From Streptomyces sp. NBC_00433 (GTDB lineage Bacteria > Actinomycetota > Actinomycetes > Streptomycetales > Streptomycetaceae), in the NCBI GenBank assembly GCA_036015235.1, contig CP107926.1, positions 5,847,501-5,911,500 on the forward strand: DNA of 64,000 nt, in the 5' to 3' direction. Below, in pieces: positions 29,141 to 38,098 of the stretch. Under the pieces are notes generated by a model. That model searched no databases and was not told where the DNA came from. It worked only from the letters and a program-made list of their open reading frames with translations. Every line of letters starts with the position of its first letter. The first letter of the stretch is position 1. The translations under genes and the position numbers were made by a program.

Positions 29141-30463
29141 TCAGAGGCGGGACAGCGACGCCGTGGCGTAGAGCACGTCCCTGATCACGTCACGGTCGCC
29201 CTGCTGGCCGAAGGCGATCCGCTCCGGCTCCAGATGGCCCGCGGCCAGCTGGCAGAATTCCACGCCGTCCAGCGCCACATGGGCCACCGCGTGCTCCTTC
29301 GAGGCGACCGCGCCCGGCGAGTCGAGCGGCAGATACCACTTGCCGCCGCCCGCGCCCTCGATCTCCAGCAGCAGCGAACGCCCCGGCGCCCCCGCGTCCG
29401 CGAGCCGCCCGGCGGAGTCGGCGAGCCCGCCCCTGCGCCGGTCGGCGATCGCGGCGGGCAGCATCCTGGCCGCCAGGTCGATCATCCGGTTCAGATTGCG
29501 CGGCGCGGGCGGCCCGTAGGGATATGCCACGGCCTCGGCAATGTCCCACGCGTGGATCCAGCACTCGAAAGCGCGGTCCACGAAGGCGTCCTGCAGCGGC
29601 AGCCTGAACGACCCGTAGTCGACGCCGACTCCGGCGGCACCGCCACCCGCGAAGGACACCGTACGCAGCAGGTTGTGGCTCTGCCCGCGCCACACGTCGC
29701 GGAATTCCGCGCCAATTGCCGAGCCTGAGCCCGGGTCCCCGTCCTTGCCTGCGCCGTCACGCCGCGCCGCCCACAGCGCCTCGGTGCGCCGCACCGGGTC
29801 GAGCGGCAGGTCCAGCCCCGCCCCGCCCTCCGCGTCCGGCAGGTCGAGGGCGACCGCGACCAGGCCGTCCACCGTGGTGAGATGGGCGATGACCTGGCCG
29901 ATGGTGACCTTCCTGCTCACCGGGGCGCCGTCGTACCACCGCAGTTCGACCTGCTCCTGCCAGTAGCTCTCGCCGAGGTCGCGCAGCAGCGCGTCCAGCC
30001 GGGCGGCCTCCGCGTCGTAAGGCCCCGCCCAGTCCGGCACCGGGATACGGGGCGGGCGGCGGCCCAGGCACCCTTCGAGCACCCGGGCCCGCAGCAGCGG
30101 GTCGAGGTCGAGGCTCTCCTCGCGGTGCAGCAGGCCCACCGCGTCGCGCAGCCGCAGCGCCTCGTCGGCGCACGCGGCGCAGTCGGTGAGGTGCACCTCG
30201 ACGGCCAGCGACTCGTCGCGCGAGCACACCGCAAGCGCCCAGGCGCCGAGCAGCGCCTTCAATGTGGCGTGGTCGTACAGCGGCAGCCGGGGCTGCGGCG
30301 CTTCCGGCACCGGGGTGGGCACAGCGGGCAGCGGTACGCCCGACGCGCCGGGCTCGGGGACCGGGAGCGGACTGCCGGACTGGTCGCGCTGGTTCGGCAC
30401 CCGGGGAGTGCCGTCACCCTCACCCGGCGGGCCGTCACCGTTGCGGTGGGCGGGGCCGCTCAC
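29141..30463 (-). CDS. Zinc-finger anti-sigma factor fused to an MDMPI-like domain
   Basis: 440 residues from GTG 30463, overlapping the sigma factor stop by GTGA. After a disordered Pro-rich lead, a ZAS-type zinc finger is seen (about residues 63-110) with H91-x3-C95-x2-C98 (HLTDCAAC). The remaining 300 residues match the maleylpyruvate isomerase (mycothiol-dependent) fold. H194 (VIAHLTT) and E300-x3-H304 (ECWIHAWD) retain the pattern of its metal-binding triad. A C-terminal domain follows, with KWYLPLD. The gene order says it controls the co-encoded ECF sigma factor. Mycothiol is the main actinobacterial thiol, so a thiol or electrophile signal is a reasonable inference. Confidence 0.82.
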   Translation of the reverse strand: MSGPAHRNGDGPPGEGDGTPRVPNQRDQSGSPLPVPEPGASGVPLPAVPTPVPEAPQPRLPLYDHATLKALLGAWALAVCSRDESLAVEVHLTDCAACADEALRLRDAVGLLHREESLDLDPLLRARVLEGCLGRRPPRIPVPDWAGPYDAEAARLDALLRDLGESYWQEQVELRWYDGAPVSRKVTIGQVIAHLTTVDGLVAVALDLPDAEGGAGLDLPLDPVRRTEALWAARRDGAGKDGDPGSGSAIGAEFRDVWRGQSHNLLRTVSFAGGGAAGVGVDYGSFRLPLQDAFVDRAFECWIHAWDIAEAVAYPYGPPAPRNLNRMIDLAARMLPAAIADRRRGGLADSAGRLADAGAPGRSLLLEIEGAGGGKWYLPLDSPGAVASKEHAVAHVALDGVEFCQLAAGHLEPERIAFGQQGDRDVIRDVLYATASLSRL

Positions 30464-31071
30464 GGCCGGCCCCGGCGGCCCTGGCCGCGGGCGTCGAACG
30501 GGTCGGGCGCGTCGCCCCGCTCCAGCGGGCGGACTTCCTGGCGGTCGGCCGGGTCCATCGCCGTGGACAGCAGTTGCAGGCCGAGCCGCAGCCGGCGGCG
30601 CGACTCGTCGGCGCTCACCCCGAGGCCGGCGGCCGCGTCGCGGTAGTCCAGGCGTCTGCGGTAGGCCAGTTCGAGCGCGTCGCGCAGCGGCGCGGGCATC
30701 GACGTGACGATGAAGTCGGCGCGGGCCGCGGTGTTGGCCTCGCGGACCCTGGCCTCGACCTCGCCGGGCGTGGAGCGCCCACGGCTCTCGTACTGCCGCA
30801 GCCGGTGCACCGCCTGGCTCTGGGTGAGCGCGGCGATCCAGGACCGCAGCGAGCCGTGCTTGGGGTCGTAGTCGTCCGGATTCTCCCAGATGTAGCCGAA
30901 GACCTCGCGGGTGATCAGGTCGGCCGCCCCGTCGTCGTCGAGGACCCGGTGGGCCAGGTTGTGCACGAGCGAGGCGTAGCGGTCGTAGAGTTCGCCGAGG
31001 GCGGCCTCCTCGCCGCGCGCGAGCCGCTGCTGCATCTTGCGGTCCCAGCGCGGCAGTGCGGGTGTCGCCAT
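30460..31071 (-). CDS. ECF RNA polymerase sigma factor
   Basis: 203 residues from ATG 31071. Region 2 is clear (EAALGELYDRYASLVHNLAHRVLDDDGAADLITREVFGYIWE), and after a linker region 4 has MPAPLRDALELAYRRRLDYRDAAAGLGVSADESRRRLRLGL, where the last part is the -35-recognising helix. It directs polymerase to a regulon, often including its own promoter. It is translationally coupled to the anti-sigma gene. The group cannot be fixed from sequence alone. Confidence 0.9.
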   Translation of the reverse strand: MATPALPRWDRKMQQRLARGEEAALGELYDRYASLVHNLAHRVLDDDGAADLITREVFGYIWENPDDYDPKHGSLRSWIAALTQSQAVHRLRQYESRGRSTPGEVEARVREANTAARADFIVTSMPAPLRDALELAYRRRLDYRDAAAGLGVSADESRRRLRLGLQLLSTAMDPADRQEVRPLERGDAPDPFDARGQGRRGRP

Positions 31072-31305
31072 CTGCCGCCCCCTCGCTCCTCGGCCGCCTC
31101 ACCGGCCAGGTGGTCGCTGTCTTCGACCGTACCCGCCACCCGCTGGGGCATGCGCCCCTTTGCACCAACCTGGCCCCTCATGTGATCGGTTCTGGCGGTC
31201 TGTTATTGGGGTGTGACCGGAAGATTGCAGAGTTACGGCTGGGAACGGGCATAGGGTCGTTGTGATGATGATCCTGAACCCGACAGCGAGGCGAGGTGCG
31301 GTCCC

Positions 31306-31680
31306 GTGCTGGTGACCCGGGCCGAGCAAGACGGCTGGGCGGTGGTGACGGTCGCGGGCGAGATGGACCTCATCTCGTCGCCCGCGGTGAGGCAGAAGGT
31401 CCATGACGCGGTCGCCGAGGGGCGCCGCAGCGTGGTGCTCGACCTGGCCGATGTGCGCTTCTGCGACTCCAGCGGGGTGGGTGTGCTGATCGGCGCCCGC
31501 CGGCTGATGCGGTCCTGCGCCGGACGGCTGCGGATCGTGCTGCCCGAGGAGGGCGCGGCCGCCGGCGACGGCGCGCACGTCAACCGGGTGCTCGCCGCGC
31601 TCGGGGTGCGCCGGCTGTTCGAGGTCTTCCCCGACCTGGCCGCGGCCACCGACGACGCCGCCCAGCCGTTGAGCGCCTGA
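31306..31680 (+). CDS. STAS-domain anti-sigma factor antagonist
   Basis: 124 residues from GTG 31306. A single STAS domain: VTVAGEMDLISSPAVRQKV, then VVLDLADVRFCDSSGVGVLIGARR, with the phosphorylatable Ser in CDSSGVG. In the unphosphorylated state such proteins bind an HATPase anti-sigma factor and release a sigma factor of the SigB type. A gene for an HATPase kinase lies 365 bases downstream on the same strand. It is divergent from the ECF operon; the two systems might be linked only by position. Confidence 0.88.
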   Translation: MLVTRAEQDGWAVVTVAGEMDLISSPAVRQKVHDAVAEGRRSVVLDLADVRFCDSSGVGVLIGARRLMRSCAGRLRIVLPEEGAAAGDGAHVNRVLAALGVRRLFEVFPDLAAATDDAAQPLSA

Positions 31681-32045
31681 GCGGCCGCCGCGACCCGTCC
31701 GCGCCGTCCGATCACGGAGCGTCCGCACGGAGTTGTGTCCGATGCGTGACTTGTTACGCGGTGGAGTCGGTGTCCGCCTCGGGTACGCTCCATCGGGTGC
31801 GCGTACGTTCAAGGCCGCTCGGAAGTACCGCCCGGAACAGCCGGGTGGTGCCCAGGCCTGGGCGTTTCGTGTTCCGCCCGATGCGCCGCACAGTATGCAG
31901 CACCCGCGGTCCATTGCGCCGGAATATGACGGAAGCGCTTGTTCCAGTGACTGTCGGTCGATCATGCTGTGTGCAGTCGGGATCACGCACGGTGATCCCG
32001 GGCAGGCGTGAGGCCTTGTGTCCGCCGGTTCGGATGGTGTGATCA
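31681..32045 (+). other. Intergenic region with inverted repeat, no gene seen
   Basis: A 365-base spacer between the STAS and HATPase genes. Open frames here have poor codon use and no family resemblance. An exact inverted repeat GGGATCAC (31979-31986) / GTGATCCC (31992-31999) lies 47 bases before the HATPase start and may be an operator. Otherwise nothing definite. Confidence 0.5.
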
Positions 32046-32453
32046 GTGCAGATGCTGCAGGTGCAACTGGAGGTCGGCGTGGACCCCGCGGAGGTGGGGC
32101 GGGCGCGCCGCTGGGCGAGGTCCCGGCTGGTCGGATCCGGAATAGGTGCCGATGAGCCGGTCGCCGAGACTCTGATCCTGCTCATCTCGGAACTGGTCAC
32201 CAACGCGGTGGTGCACACCGGCTGCCCCGCGGTGCTGCGGATGCTCTTCCCCGCCGCCCCCGCCGCACCGGTACGCGTCGAGGTCGCCGACACCAGCGTG
32301 ACCCCGCCGGCCCCGCGGCATGCCCAGCGCGACGAGACCGGCGGTCGCGGGCTCGAACTCGTCGACGGCCTCGCCGACCGCTGGGGCTGGCAGCCCGAGG
32401 GTGCGGGCAAGCAGATCTGGTGCGAGGTCGACCGCGCCGCCGCCCTGCGCTGA
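32046..32453 (+). CDS. HATPase_c anti-sigma factor / serine kinase (RsbW-like)
   Basis: 135 residues from GTG 32046; ATG 32052 is the alternative. It has the Bergerat ATP-binding fold, with N-box ISELVTNAVVHT and G1-box VEVADTSVTPP. The G2 region is RDETGGRGLELVDGLADRWGW. Proteins of this class phosphorylate STAS antagonists and bind sigma factors, or serve as stand-alone kinases. The neighbouring STAS gene is the obvious partner. Confidence 0.87.
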   Translation: MQMLQVQLEVGVDPAEVGRARRWARSRLVGSGIGADEPVAETLILLISELVTNAVVHTGCPAVLRMLFPAAPAAPVRVEVADTSVTPPAPRHAQRDETGGRGLELVDGLADRWGWQPEGAGKQIWCEVDRAAALR

Positions 32454-32527
32454 CCCCGACCGCCGACGACCCGAATTCCGACCCGCTCGCCCGCCTGGCC
32501 GTGCCGTCCGTGCTCAGCCGCGTCCGG

Positions 32528-33631
32528 TCAGCCGCGCCCGGACGGCTGGAAGGTCCGGCGGTAGGCGGTCGGTGACACCCCGAGCGTCACCTGGAGATGC
32601 TGCCGCATGGAGGCACCGGTGCCGAAACCGGCCCTCCTGGCGATCAGGTCCACGCTCAGGTCGGTCGACTCCAGCAACTGCCTGGCCAGTTCGACCCGCT
32701 GCTGCGTCAGCCAGCGGCCCGCGCTCATCCCCACCTCCTCCCGGAAGCGCCGGGTGAAGGTGCGTACGCTCATCGACTCCCGCTCGGCCAACTGCCGCAG
32801 CGTCAGCGGCTGGTCCAGCCGGTCGAGCGCCCACGACCTGGCCCGCTCGGTACTGGCCAGCTGCGGCTCCGGCAGCGGCCGGTGGATGTACTGCGCCTGC
32901 CCGCCCTCGCGGTGCGGCGGCACCACGGTGCGGCGGGACACCGAGTTCGCGACCGCCGTCCCGCAGTCCCTGCGCACGATGTGCAGGCACAGGTCGATAC
33001 CCGCGGCCACCCCAGCCGAGGTCAGCACGTCCCCGTCGTCCACGTAGAGCACGTCGGGGTCGACCCTGACCCGTGGGAAGAGCCGCTGGAAGTGGTCGGC
33101 GCTGGTCCAGTGCGTGGTCGCCGGCCGGCCGTCCAGCAGGCCGGCGGCGGCCAGCAGATACGAACCGGTGCAGATCGACACCACCCGTGTGCCTGGCCTG
33201 ATCGCCGCGAAGACGCGCCGCAGCGGCTCGGTGAGCACCCCTTCGGTGAAGACCGTCCCCAGCTCGTGGGACGCGGGCACGACCACGGTGTCGGCCTGGG
33301 CCAGCGCCTCCACCCCGTGCCGCACCACGATCGAGAAGTCGGCGTCGGTCCGCACCTCGCCGGGCTCGACGCTGCACGTCACGATCTCGTACAGCGGCGC
33401 ACCGCCCTCGGTGGCCTTGGCGGAACCGAAGATGCGCAGCGGGATGCCCAGTTCGAACGGGATGACCCCGTCCATCGCGAACACCGCGACACGGTGCCGT
33501 TCCGGGTGCCGGAAGACCTCGGCGGAGGCTCCGGCGCCGGATGCGGCCGCGGGCAGCCGGTCCGCGCGCAGCGGCTGTACAGGCGGCGGGTCTGCGGGGG
33601 CGGGCGGCGGCAGCGGGGACGGGACGGCCAT
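32528..33631 (-). CDS. GlxA-family AraC-type transcriptional regulator
   Basis: 367 residues from ATG 33631. An N-terminal DJ-1/PfpI-like domain (about 45-215) contains VVSICTGSYLLAAAGLLDGR, with the Cys of the nucleophile elbow retained. Two AraC-type HTH motifs are at the C-terminus (LAERESMSVRTFTRRFREEVG and LIARRAGFGTGASMRQHLQ). The family includes activators and repressors of nitrogen, carbohydrate and morphology genes. A perfect inverted repeat straddles its start codon, suggesting autoregulation and control of the divergent MFS gene. Confidence 0.88.
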   Translation of the reverse strand: MAVPSPLPPPAPADPPPVQPLRADRLPAAASGAGASAEVFRHPERHRVAVFAMDGVIPFELGIPLRIFGSAKATEGGAPLYEIVTCSVEPGEVRTDADFSIVVRHGVEALAQADTVVVPASHELGTVFTEGVLTEPLRRVFAAIRPGTRVVSICTGSYLLAAAGLLDGRPATTHWTSADHFQRLFPRVRVDPDVLYVDDGDVLTSAGVAAGIDLCLHIVRRDCGTAVANSVSRRTVVPPHREGGQAQYIHRPLPEPQLASTERARSWALDRLDQPLTLRQLAERESMSVRTFTRRFREEVGMSAGRWLTQQRVELARQLLESTDLSVDLIARRAGFGTGASMRQHLQVTLGVSPTAYRRTFQPSGRG

Positions 33632-33665
33632 GGCCCGATTCTTGCATATCGTGGCCATCGGGCCA
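33631..33665. promoter_or_regulatory. Inverted-repeat operator between GlxA-type regulator and MFS gene
   Basis: TGGCCCGAT (33631-33639) and ATCGGGCCA (33657-33665) are exact reverse complements 17 bases apart. A nested GTGGCC-ATCG-GGCCAC is at 33651-33666. The 70-base spacer between divergent genes leaves little room for separate promoters, so a bound regulator would affect both. Confidence 0.5.
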
Positions 33666-33701
33666 CTCGCCGCCTCGCACGGGCCGCCGGACACTGATCA
33701 C

Positions 33702-35030
33702 GTGACGCAGACATCTCAAGTTCCCGCGCCCGCCACCGGCGGTGTCCCCGCCGCCCCCACCGGCCGCCGACCGCGCCTGCACCGCGCCTGGGTCGTCGCC
33801 GCCGTCACCTTCGTGACGCTCATCGGTTCTGCCGCATTCGCCTCCCTCCCGGGTCTGCTGATCGACCCGCTGCACTCCGAATTCGGTTGGTCGCGGGGCA
33901 TGATCGGCCTGGCAGTGTCGATCAACCTCGCGCTGTACGGGATCACCGCTCCTTTCGCCGCCGCGCTGATGGACCGGTTCGGCATCCGACGGGTCGTCGT
34001 CTGCGCCCTGCTGACGATCGCGCTGGGCGCGGGGCTGACCGTCTCCATGACGCAGGTCTGGCAACTCATCCTGTGCTGGGGCGTCCTGGTCGGCCTCGGC
34101 AGCGGGTCCATGGCCCTCGCCTTCGCCGCCACCGTCACCAACCGGTGGTTCGTCGCCCGCCGCGGCCTGGTCACCGGCATCCTCACCGCGGCAGGCGCGG
34201 CGGGGCAGCTGGTCTTCCTGCCGCTGCTGTCCTGGATCACCGAGAACCACGGCTGGCGGCCGGCCGCCGCGATCGTGGCAGCCGCCGCGGTCGCCGTCGT
34301 CCCCTTCGTCTGGTTCCTGCTGCGCGACCACCCCGCCGACGTCGGCCTGGCCCCTTACGGCGCCCCGCAGTTCGTTCCCAAGCCGCCGCCCGCCGGCGGT
34401 ACGGCGACCCGTGCGCTGCGGGCGCTGCGCGACGCCTCGCGCACGGGCACCTTCTGGCTGCTCGCGGGCTCGTTCGCGATCTGCGGGGCCTCCACCAACG
34501 GCCTGGTCAAGACGCACTTCGTGCCCGCCGCCCACGACCACGGCATGCCCGTGACGGCCGCCGCCTCCCTGCTCGCCGTCATCGGCGTCTTCGACATCGC
34601 GGGCACGGTGGCCTCCGGATGGTTCACCGACCGCATGTCGCCGCGACGGCTGCTGGCCGTCTACTACGGCCTGCGCGGAATCTCGCTCATGTTCCTCCCC
34701 ATGCTGCTCGCCGACAGCGTCCACCCGCCGATGGTGCTGTTCATCGTCTTCTACGGCCTCGACTGGGTCGCCACGGTGCCGCCGACGATCGCCCTGTGCC
34801 GCGAGCACTACGGCGAGAACAGCGCGATCGTCTTCGGATGGGTGCTGGCAGCCCACCAGATCGGTGCCGCGCTCGTCGCCTTCCTCGGCGGTGTGGCCCG
34901 TGATGCGTTCGGTTCGTACGACGTCGTCTGGTACACCTCCGGTGCGTTGTGCGCGGTGGCCGCGCTGATGTCCCTGGTGATCCGCCGGCGGCCGGCCGTC
35001 GCGCCTGCCGCGATGCCGGTCGTCGTGTGA
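33702..35030 (+). CDS. MFS transporter, oxalate/formate or monocarboxylate-like
   Basis: 442 residues from GTG 33702. Twelve membrane segments, with motif A forms MDRFGIRRVVV and WFTDRMSPRRLL. The opening (FASLPGLLIDPLHSEFGWSRGMIGLAVSINLALYG) is characteristic of the oxalate/formate antiporter and monocarboxylate group of MFS carriers. Substrate is unproven; an organic anion is likely. It is divergent from the GlxA-type regulator. Confidence 0.87.
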   Translation: MTQTSQVPAPATGGVPAAPTGRRPRLHRAWVVAAVTFVTLIGSAAFASLPGLLIDPLHSEFGWSRGMIGLAVSINLALYGITAPFAAALMDRFGIRRVVVCALLTIALGAGLTVSMTQVWQLILCWGVLVGLGSGSMALAFAATVTNRWFVARRGLVTGILTAAGAAGQLVFLPLLSWITENHGWRPAAAIVAAAAVAVVPFVWFLLRDHPADVGLAPYGAPQFVPKPPPAGGTATRALRALRDASRTGTFWLLAGSFAICGASTNGLVKTHFVPAAHDHGMPVTAAASLLAVIGVFDIAGTVASGWFTDRMSPRRLLAVYYGLRGISLMFLPMLLADSVHPPMVLFIVFYGLDWVATVPPTIALCREHYGENSAIVFGWVLAAHQIGAALVAFLGGVARDAFGSYDVVWYTSGALCAVAALMSLVIRRRPAVAPAAMPVVV

Positions 35031-35108
35031 ACGGACCGCCGCCCGCCCCCGGTTCCGCATCCGCCGACGATCACTCGCACGAGTGATCGAGTCCCGTATC
35101 GCCGCAGG

Positions 35109-36278
35109 TCACCGGCGGACGCGGGACGCCGCCTTGGCGATCCGGACGGCGTCGATCGCCATCTCGCGGAACATCCCGCTGATCGGGTTGGTGAAGCCGG
35201 TGAAGAACAGTCCGGGTGCCCCCGGCGGGGTGCGTGACCCGTGCACCACCGGGCGGCCGCGGCCGTCGAGCACCCCGAGGTGGCCGACCAGCCCTTCCAG
35301 GCCGCGCCGGTAGCCGGTCGCGGCGACCACGACCTCCGGGCCGATCTGCGAGCCGTCCGCGAGATGCACCTGAGCGCCCTCGAACCGCTCGACGGCGGCG
35401 ACGGGTTCGACGCGCCGCGAGCGCACCGCGTCGATCAGTCCGACGTCCTGCACCGGGATCGCCCCGTCGAGCACCCGCGCGTACAGCCCGCTCTCCGGCC
35501 GGGGCAGCCCGTACGCGGACAGGTCGGGCACGCTCATCCGCTCGATGCGCGGCGCCACCTTGTCGACCAGCCGCGGCGGCAGCCGCCGTACGAGGATGCC
35601 GCTGGCCTGCGCCGGCCAGCCCGCGGTCGAGCGGCGCATGATGTGCGGCGGGGTGCGCACCGCCAGCCGGACCCGGCCCGCACCGCCCTCGACCAGGTCG
35701 ACCGCGATCTCGGCGCCGGTATTGCCGACCCCGACGACCAGGACGTCGCGGCCCGCGTAAGGTGCCGCGTTGCGGTAGGCGGCGGCGTGCAGCAGCTCGC
35801 CGGGGAAGGTGTCGCGGCCCGGCCAGTCGGGTATGTGCGGCGTGTGGTTGTGGCCGGTGGCCACGACGACGACGGGGGAGCGCAGCACCCGGCCGCCGTT
35901 GGCGGGCAGTTCCCAGCCCGCGTCGCCGCGCTCGACACGGTCCACGGTGATCCCGGTCGTGATGTCGAGGCTGTGGTGCTCGGCGTACTGCTCCAGGTAG
36001 CGGACGACGTCGTCCCGGCCCACCCAGCGGCCGTACGCGCGGGGTATCCGCAGCCCCGGCAGGGCGGAGAGTCTTCGGGTGGTGTGCAGGTGCAGCCGGT
36101 CGTAGTGGCCGCGCCAGGACGCGCCGAGCTGTTCCGCGCGCTCCAGGACCAGGGGCCTTACGCCGTGATGCCGCAGCGCCGCCGCCGCGGCCAGGCCGCC
36201 TGGGCCTGCCCCGATCACGATCGCGTCAGGCGTGGCGGCAGTGCCCGCTGCCGCGGGGAGTGAGGTGGGGTCGGGCAT
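35109..36278 (-). CDS. Flavin-containing monooxygenase-like NAD(P)/FAD oxidoreductase
   Basis: 389 residues from ATG 36278 (AGGAG seven bases upstream). FAD-binding GxGxxG near the start (VIGAGPGGLAAAAAL), then the WRGHYDRLHLHTTR segment typical of flavin monooxygenases, ATGHNHTPHIPDW, a second nucleotide-binding motif VVGVGNTGAEIAVDL and a late ATGYRRG. Proteins of this kind oxygenate a small nucleophile or are YUCCA-like. The length is complete. Substrate unknown. Confidence 0.86.
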   Translation of the reverse strand: MPDPTSLPAAAGTAATPDAIVIGAGPGGLAAAAALRHHGVRPLVLERAEQLGASWRGHYDRLHLHTTRRLSALPGLRIPRAYGRWVGRDDVVRYLEQYAEHHSLDITTGITVDRVERGDAGWELPANGGRVLRSPVVVVATGHNHTPHIPDWPGRDTFPGELLHAAAYRNAAPYAGRDVLVVGVGNTGAEIAVDLVEGGAGRVRLAVRTPPHIMRRSTAGWPAQASGILVRRLPPRLVDKVAPRIERMSVPDLSAYGLPRPESGLYARVLDGAIPVQDVGLIDAVRSRRVEPVAAVERFEGAQVHLADGSQIGPEVVVAATGYRRGLEGLVGHLGVLDGRGRPVVHGSRTPPGAPGLFFTGFTNPISGMFREMAIDAVRIAKAASRVRR

Positions 36279-36368
36279 GCGGAACTCCTGGTGTGGGGCG
36301 GCGTGGTGGGTGCGGTCGAGAGCGTAGCCGCTGGGGTGCGGGGCGCTGTCCTGGCGGGCGGGAAAGCG

Positions 36369-37433
36369 TCAGGCGCGGGTGGCGCTGTGGTAGAGCGCGA
36401 GGACGGCGTCGGAGAAGAGGGGGCTGTACGAGACGCGGTCGTCGGGTCCGCCGCCGTCGAGGCCGCCGATCAGGCCGACGACCTCGCCGGTCCTGGTGCG
36501 GGCGTCTAAGGCGAGCAGCCACGGGCCGCCTGATGTGCCGCTGGCGAAGCCGTCGCAGACCAGCCGCAGTTGGCGCCGCGTGTCGAGGCGCTCCGTGGTG
36601 GTCGTGCAGATGATCGCGCGGTCGGCCGGGTCCTTGCCGAGCCGCGGATAGCCGACGACGGTGACCCGGTTGCGGTAACCGGGGGTCAGGGCCAGGCGGT
36701 TGGCACCGGTGGCGTCCTCGATACGGCGCCCGTGCGCGTCGGGGCGCACTTGCGCGAAGGCGACGTCGTAGTCGGATGCCGCGTCGTCGTCGGGCGCCCA
36801 GCGCGGGTCGGTGAAGACCTCGTCGACCGCCCAGATCCCGTACGGCTGCCGGTCGGCGCCGGCCCGGTATTGCGGAACGAAGCCGATGTCGTCTCCGGGC
36901 TCGCAATGTGCCGCGGTGAGGATGAGGTCGCGGCCGGGGCTGTGGACCACGCTGGCGGTGCAGTAGTGCGCGGCCAGGTCGTCGCCGACGGAGAAGAGCA
37001 CGCCCACGGTGGGCAGCCCGGCGAAGTGCGCCGCGGATCCCGGCGGCCCCGGGGCGGTGGAGCCGGCGGCTTGCGCGACCGGCGGCAGCCGGCGGTCCGA
37101 GGCGGGCATCGAGCCGGCCATCCGCTCGGGCGTCCAGAAGCGGGCGGCCTCCTGCGCGGTCCAGTCCGGTGCGCCTCCGTGCCCGCCGTGCACCGGCCAC
37201 AGCACGGCCAGCAGGGTGAGCAGCACGGCCGATGCCAGCGGCAGGATGACGCGTCGCAGCACGGGAGTCGGCCCCTTCGGCGCCGGAGGGCGGTTCGCGG
37301 CCGCGCGGTCCGCAGGCGACAGGCCGCGCCGGTCGTACGGTCGTACGCCCGGCCGTCGTCCGCGGCGCTCCCGCGGACCGGGAGCCGTGCGGCACACTGT
37401 GCCGCGCCGTTCCGCCTTGCCGGCCGCCGTCAC
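36369..37433 (-). CDS. Membrane-anchored trypsin-like serine protease
   Basis: 354 residues from ATG 37433. A long basic cytoplasmic lead is followed by one hydrophobic segment (about 62-82, VILPLASAVLLTLLAVLW), making it a signal anchor or uncleaved signal. The chymotrypsin-fold triad is present: His176 (LTAAHC), Asp in the DYDVAF loop (221 or 223) and Ser301 (GTSGGPW). Cys pairs flank the His (YCTASVV...AAHC). Family members degrade or process extracellular proteins. Upstream starts in the same frame are not needed. Confidence 0.83.
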   Translation of the reverse strand: MTAAGKAERRGTVCRTAPGPRERRGRRPGVRPYDRRGLSPADRAAANRPPAPKGPTPVLRRVILPLASAVLLTLLAVLWPVHGGHGGAPDWTAQEAARFWTPERMAGSMPASDRRLPPVAQAAGSTAPGPPGSAAHFAGLPTVGVLFSVGDDLAAHYCTASVVHSPGRDLILTAAHCEPGDDIGFVPQYRAGADRQPYGIWAVDEVFTDPRWAPDDDAASDYDVAFAQVRPDAHGRRIEDATGANRLALTPGYRNRVTVVGYPRLGKDPADRAIICTTTTERLDTRRQLRLVCDGFASGTSGGPWLLALDARTRTGEVVGLIGGLDGGGPDDRVSYSPLFSDAVLALYHSATRA

Positions 37434-37450
37434 GCGCCCGCCGCGCGCCG

Positions 37451-38098
37451 CTACTTCGGCGGCTTCTTGCCGGTCACGCCGAGGTGCACGAGCAGCGCCA
37501 GATTCGGCTTGAGGTCGGCCTGCTTGACGCCCGAGCCGGTGAAGCCCTTCTGGTGGGCGGCGACCCCGGCCAGCATGGTGACCAGCGAGCCGGCGATGGC
37601 GGGCGCGCTGACGTCCTTGTCGACCCGGCCCTTGCCCTGCAACTCCTTGATGGACTCGGTGAGCGAGCCCGTCACCGCGGTGAGGATCTTGGTGCGGATC
37701 CTGGAGAAACGTTTATCCCCCTCCGCGGCGCCCAGATCGATGACGCGGAGGATCGCGTCGTTCTTCCGCCAGAAGGAGAAGAAGCCGTCGACCAGTTCGT
37801 CGGCCGCCTGGGCACCGGACTTGCCGACCCAGGAGCGGCCCGCGACCAGGTCGGTCAGGCTCGCCCCCTCCTTCGCCATCTCGTCGGCGAGCTCCAGGAC
37901 GGCGCCCTCGACGTCGGGGAAGTACTGGTAGAAGGTGGCGGGCGAGGTGCCGGCCATCCGTGCGACGTCGATCACCTTGACGTCCCGGTACGGCGACGTG
38001 CTGAGCATCTCGCTCAGGCAGTCGAGCAGCTTCTGCCGCGTCGCCTGCCCTCGGCGACCCGCGACACGTCCGTCGACGGTGCGAACTTGTCCTGTCAT
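37451..38098 (-). CDS. TetR-family transcriptional regulator
   Basis: 215 residues from ATG 38098. The N-terminal HTH is seen as ATRQKLLDCLSEMLSTSPYRDVKVIDVARMAGTSPATFYQYFPD; the C-terminal ligand domain is helical. From memory, a TetR gene occupies the same place upstream of kbpA-afsK in S. coelicolor, so synteny is kept. Ligand and targets are unknown; the 328-base spacer to the VOC gene is the likely control region. Confidence 0.9.
   Translation of the reverse strand: MTGQVRTVDGRVAGRRGQATRQKLLDCLSEMLSTSPYRDVKVIDVARMAGTSPATFYQYFPDVEGAVLELADEMAKEGASLTDLVAGRSWVGKSGAQAADELVDGFFSFWRKNDAILRVIDLGAAEGDKRFSRIRTKILTAVTGSLTESIKELQGKGRVDKDVSAPAIAGSLVTMLAGVAAHQKGFTGSGVKQADLKPNLALLVHLGVTGKKPPK

Noticed and set aside
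31733..32011. Short open frames between STAS and HATPase genes
   Set aside because: Poor third-position GC, no start signal and no resemblance to known families.
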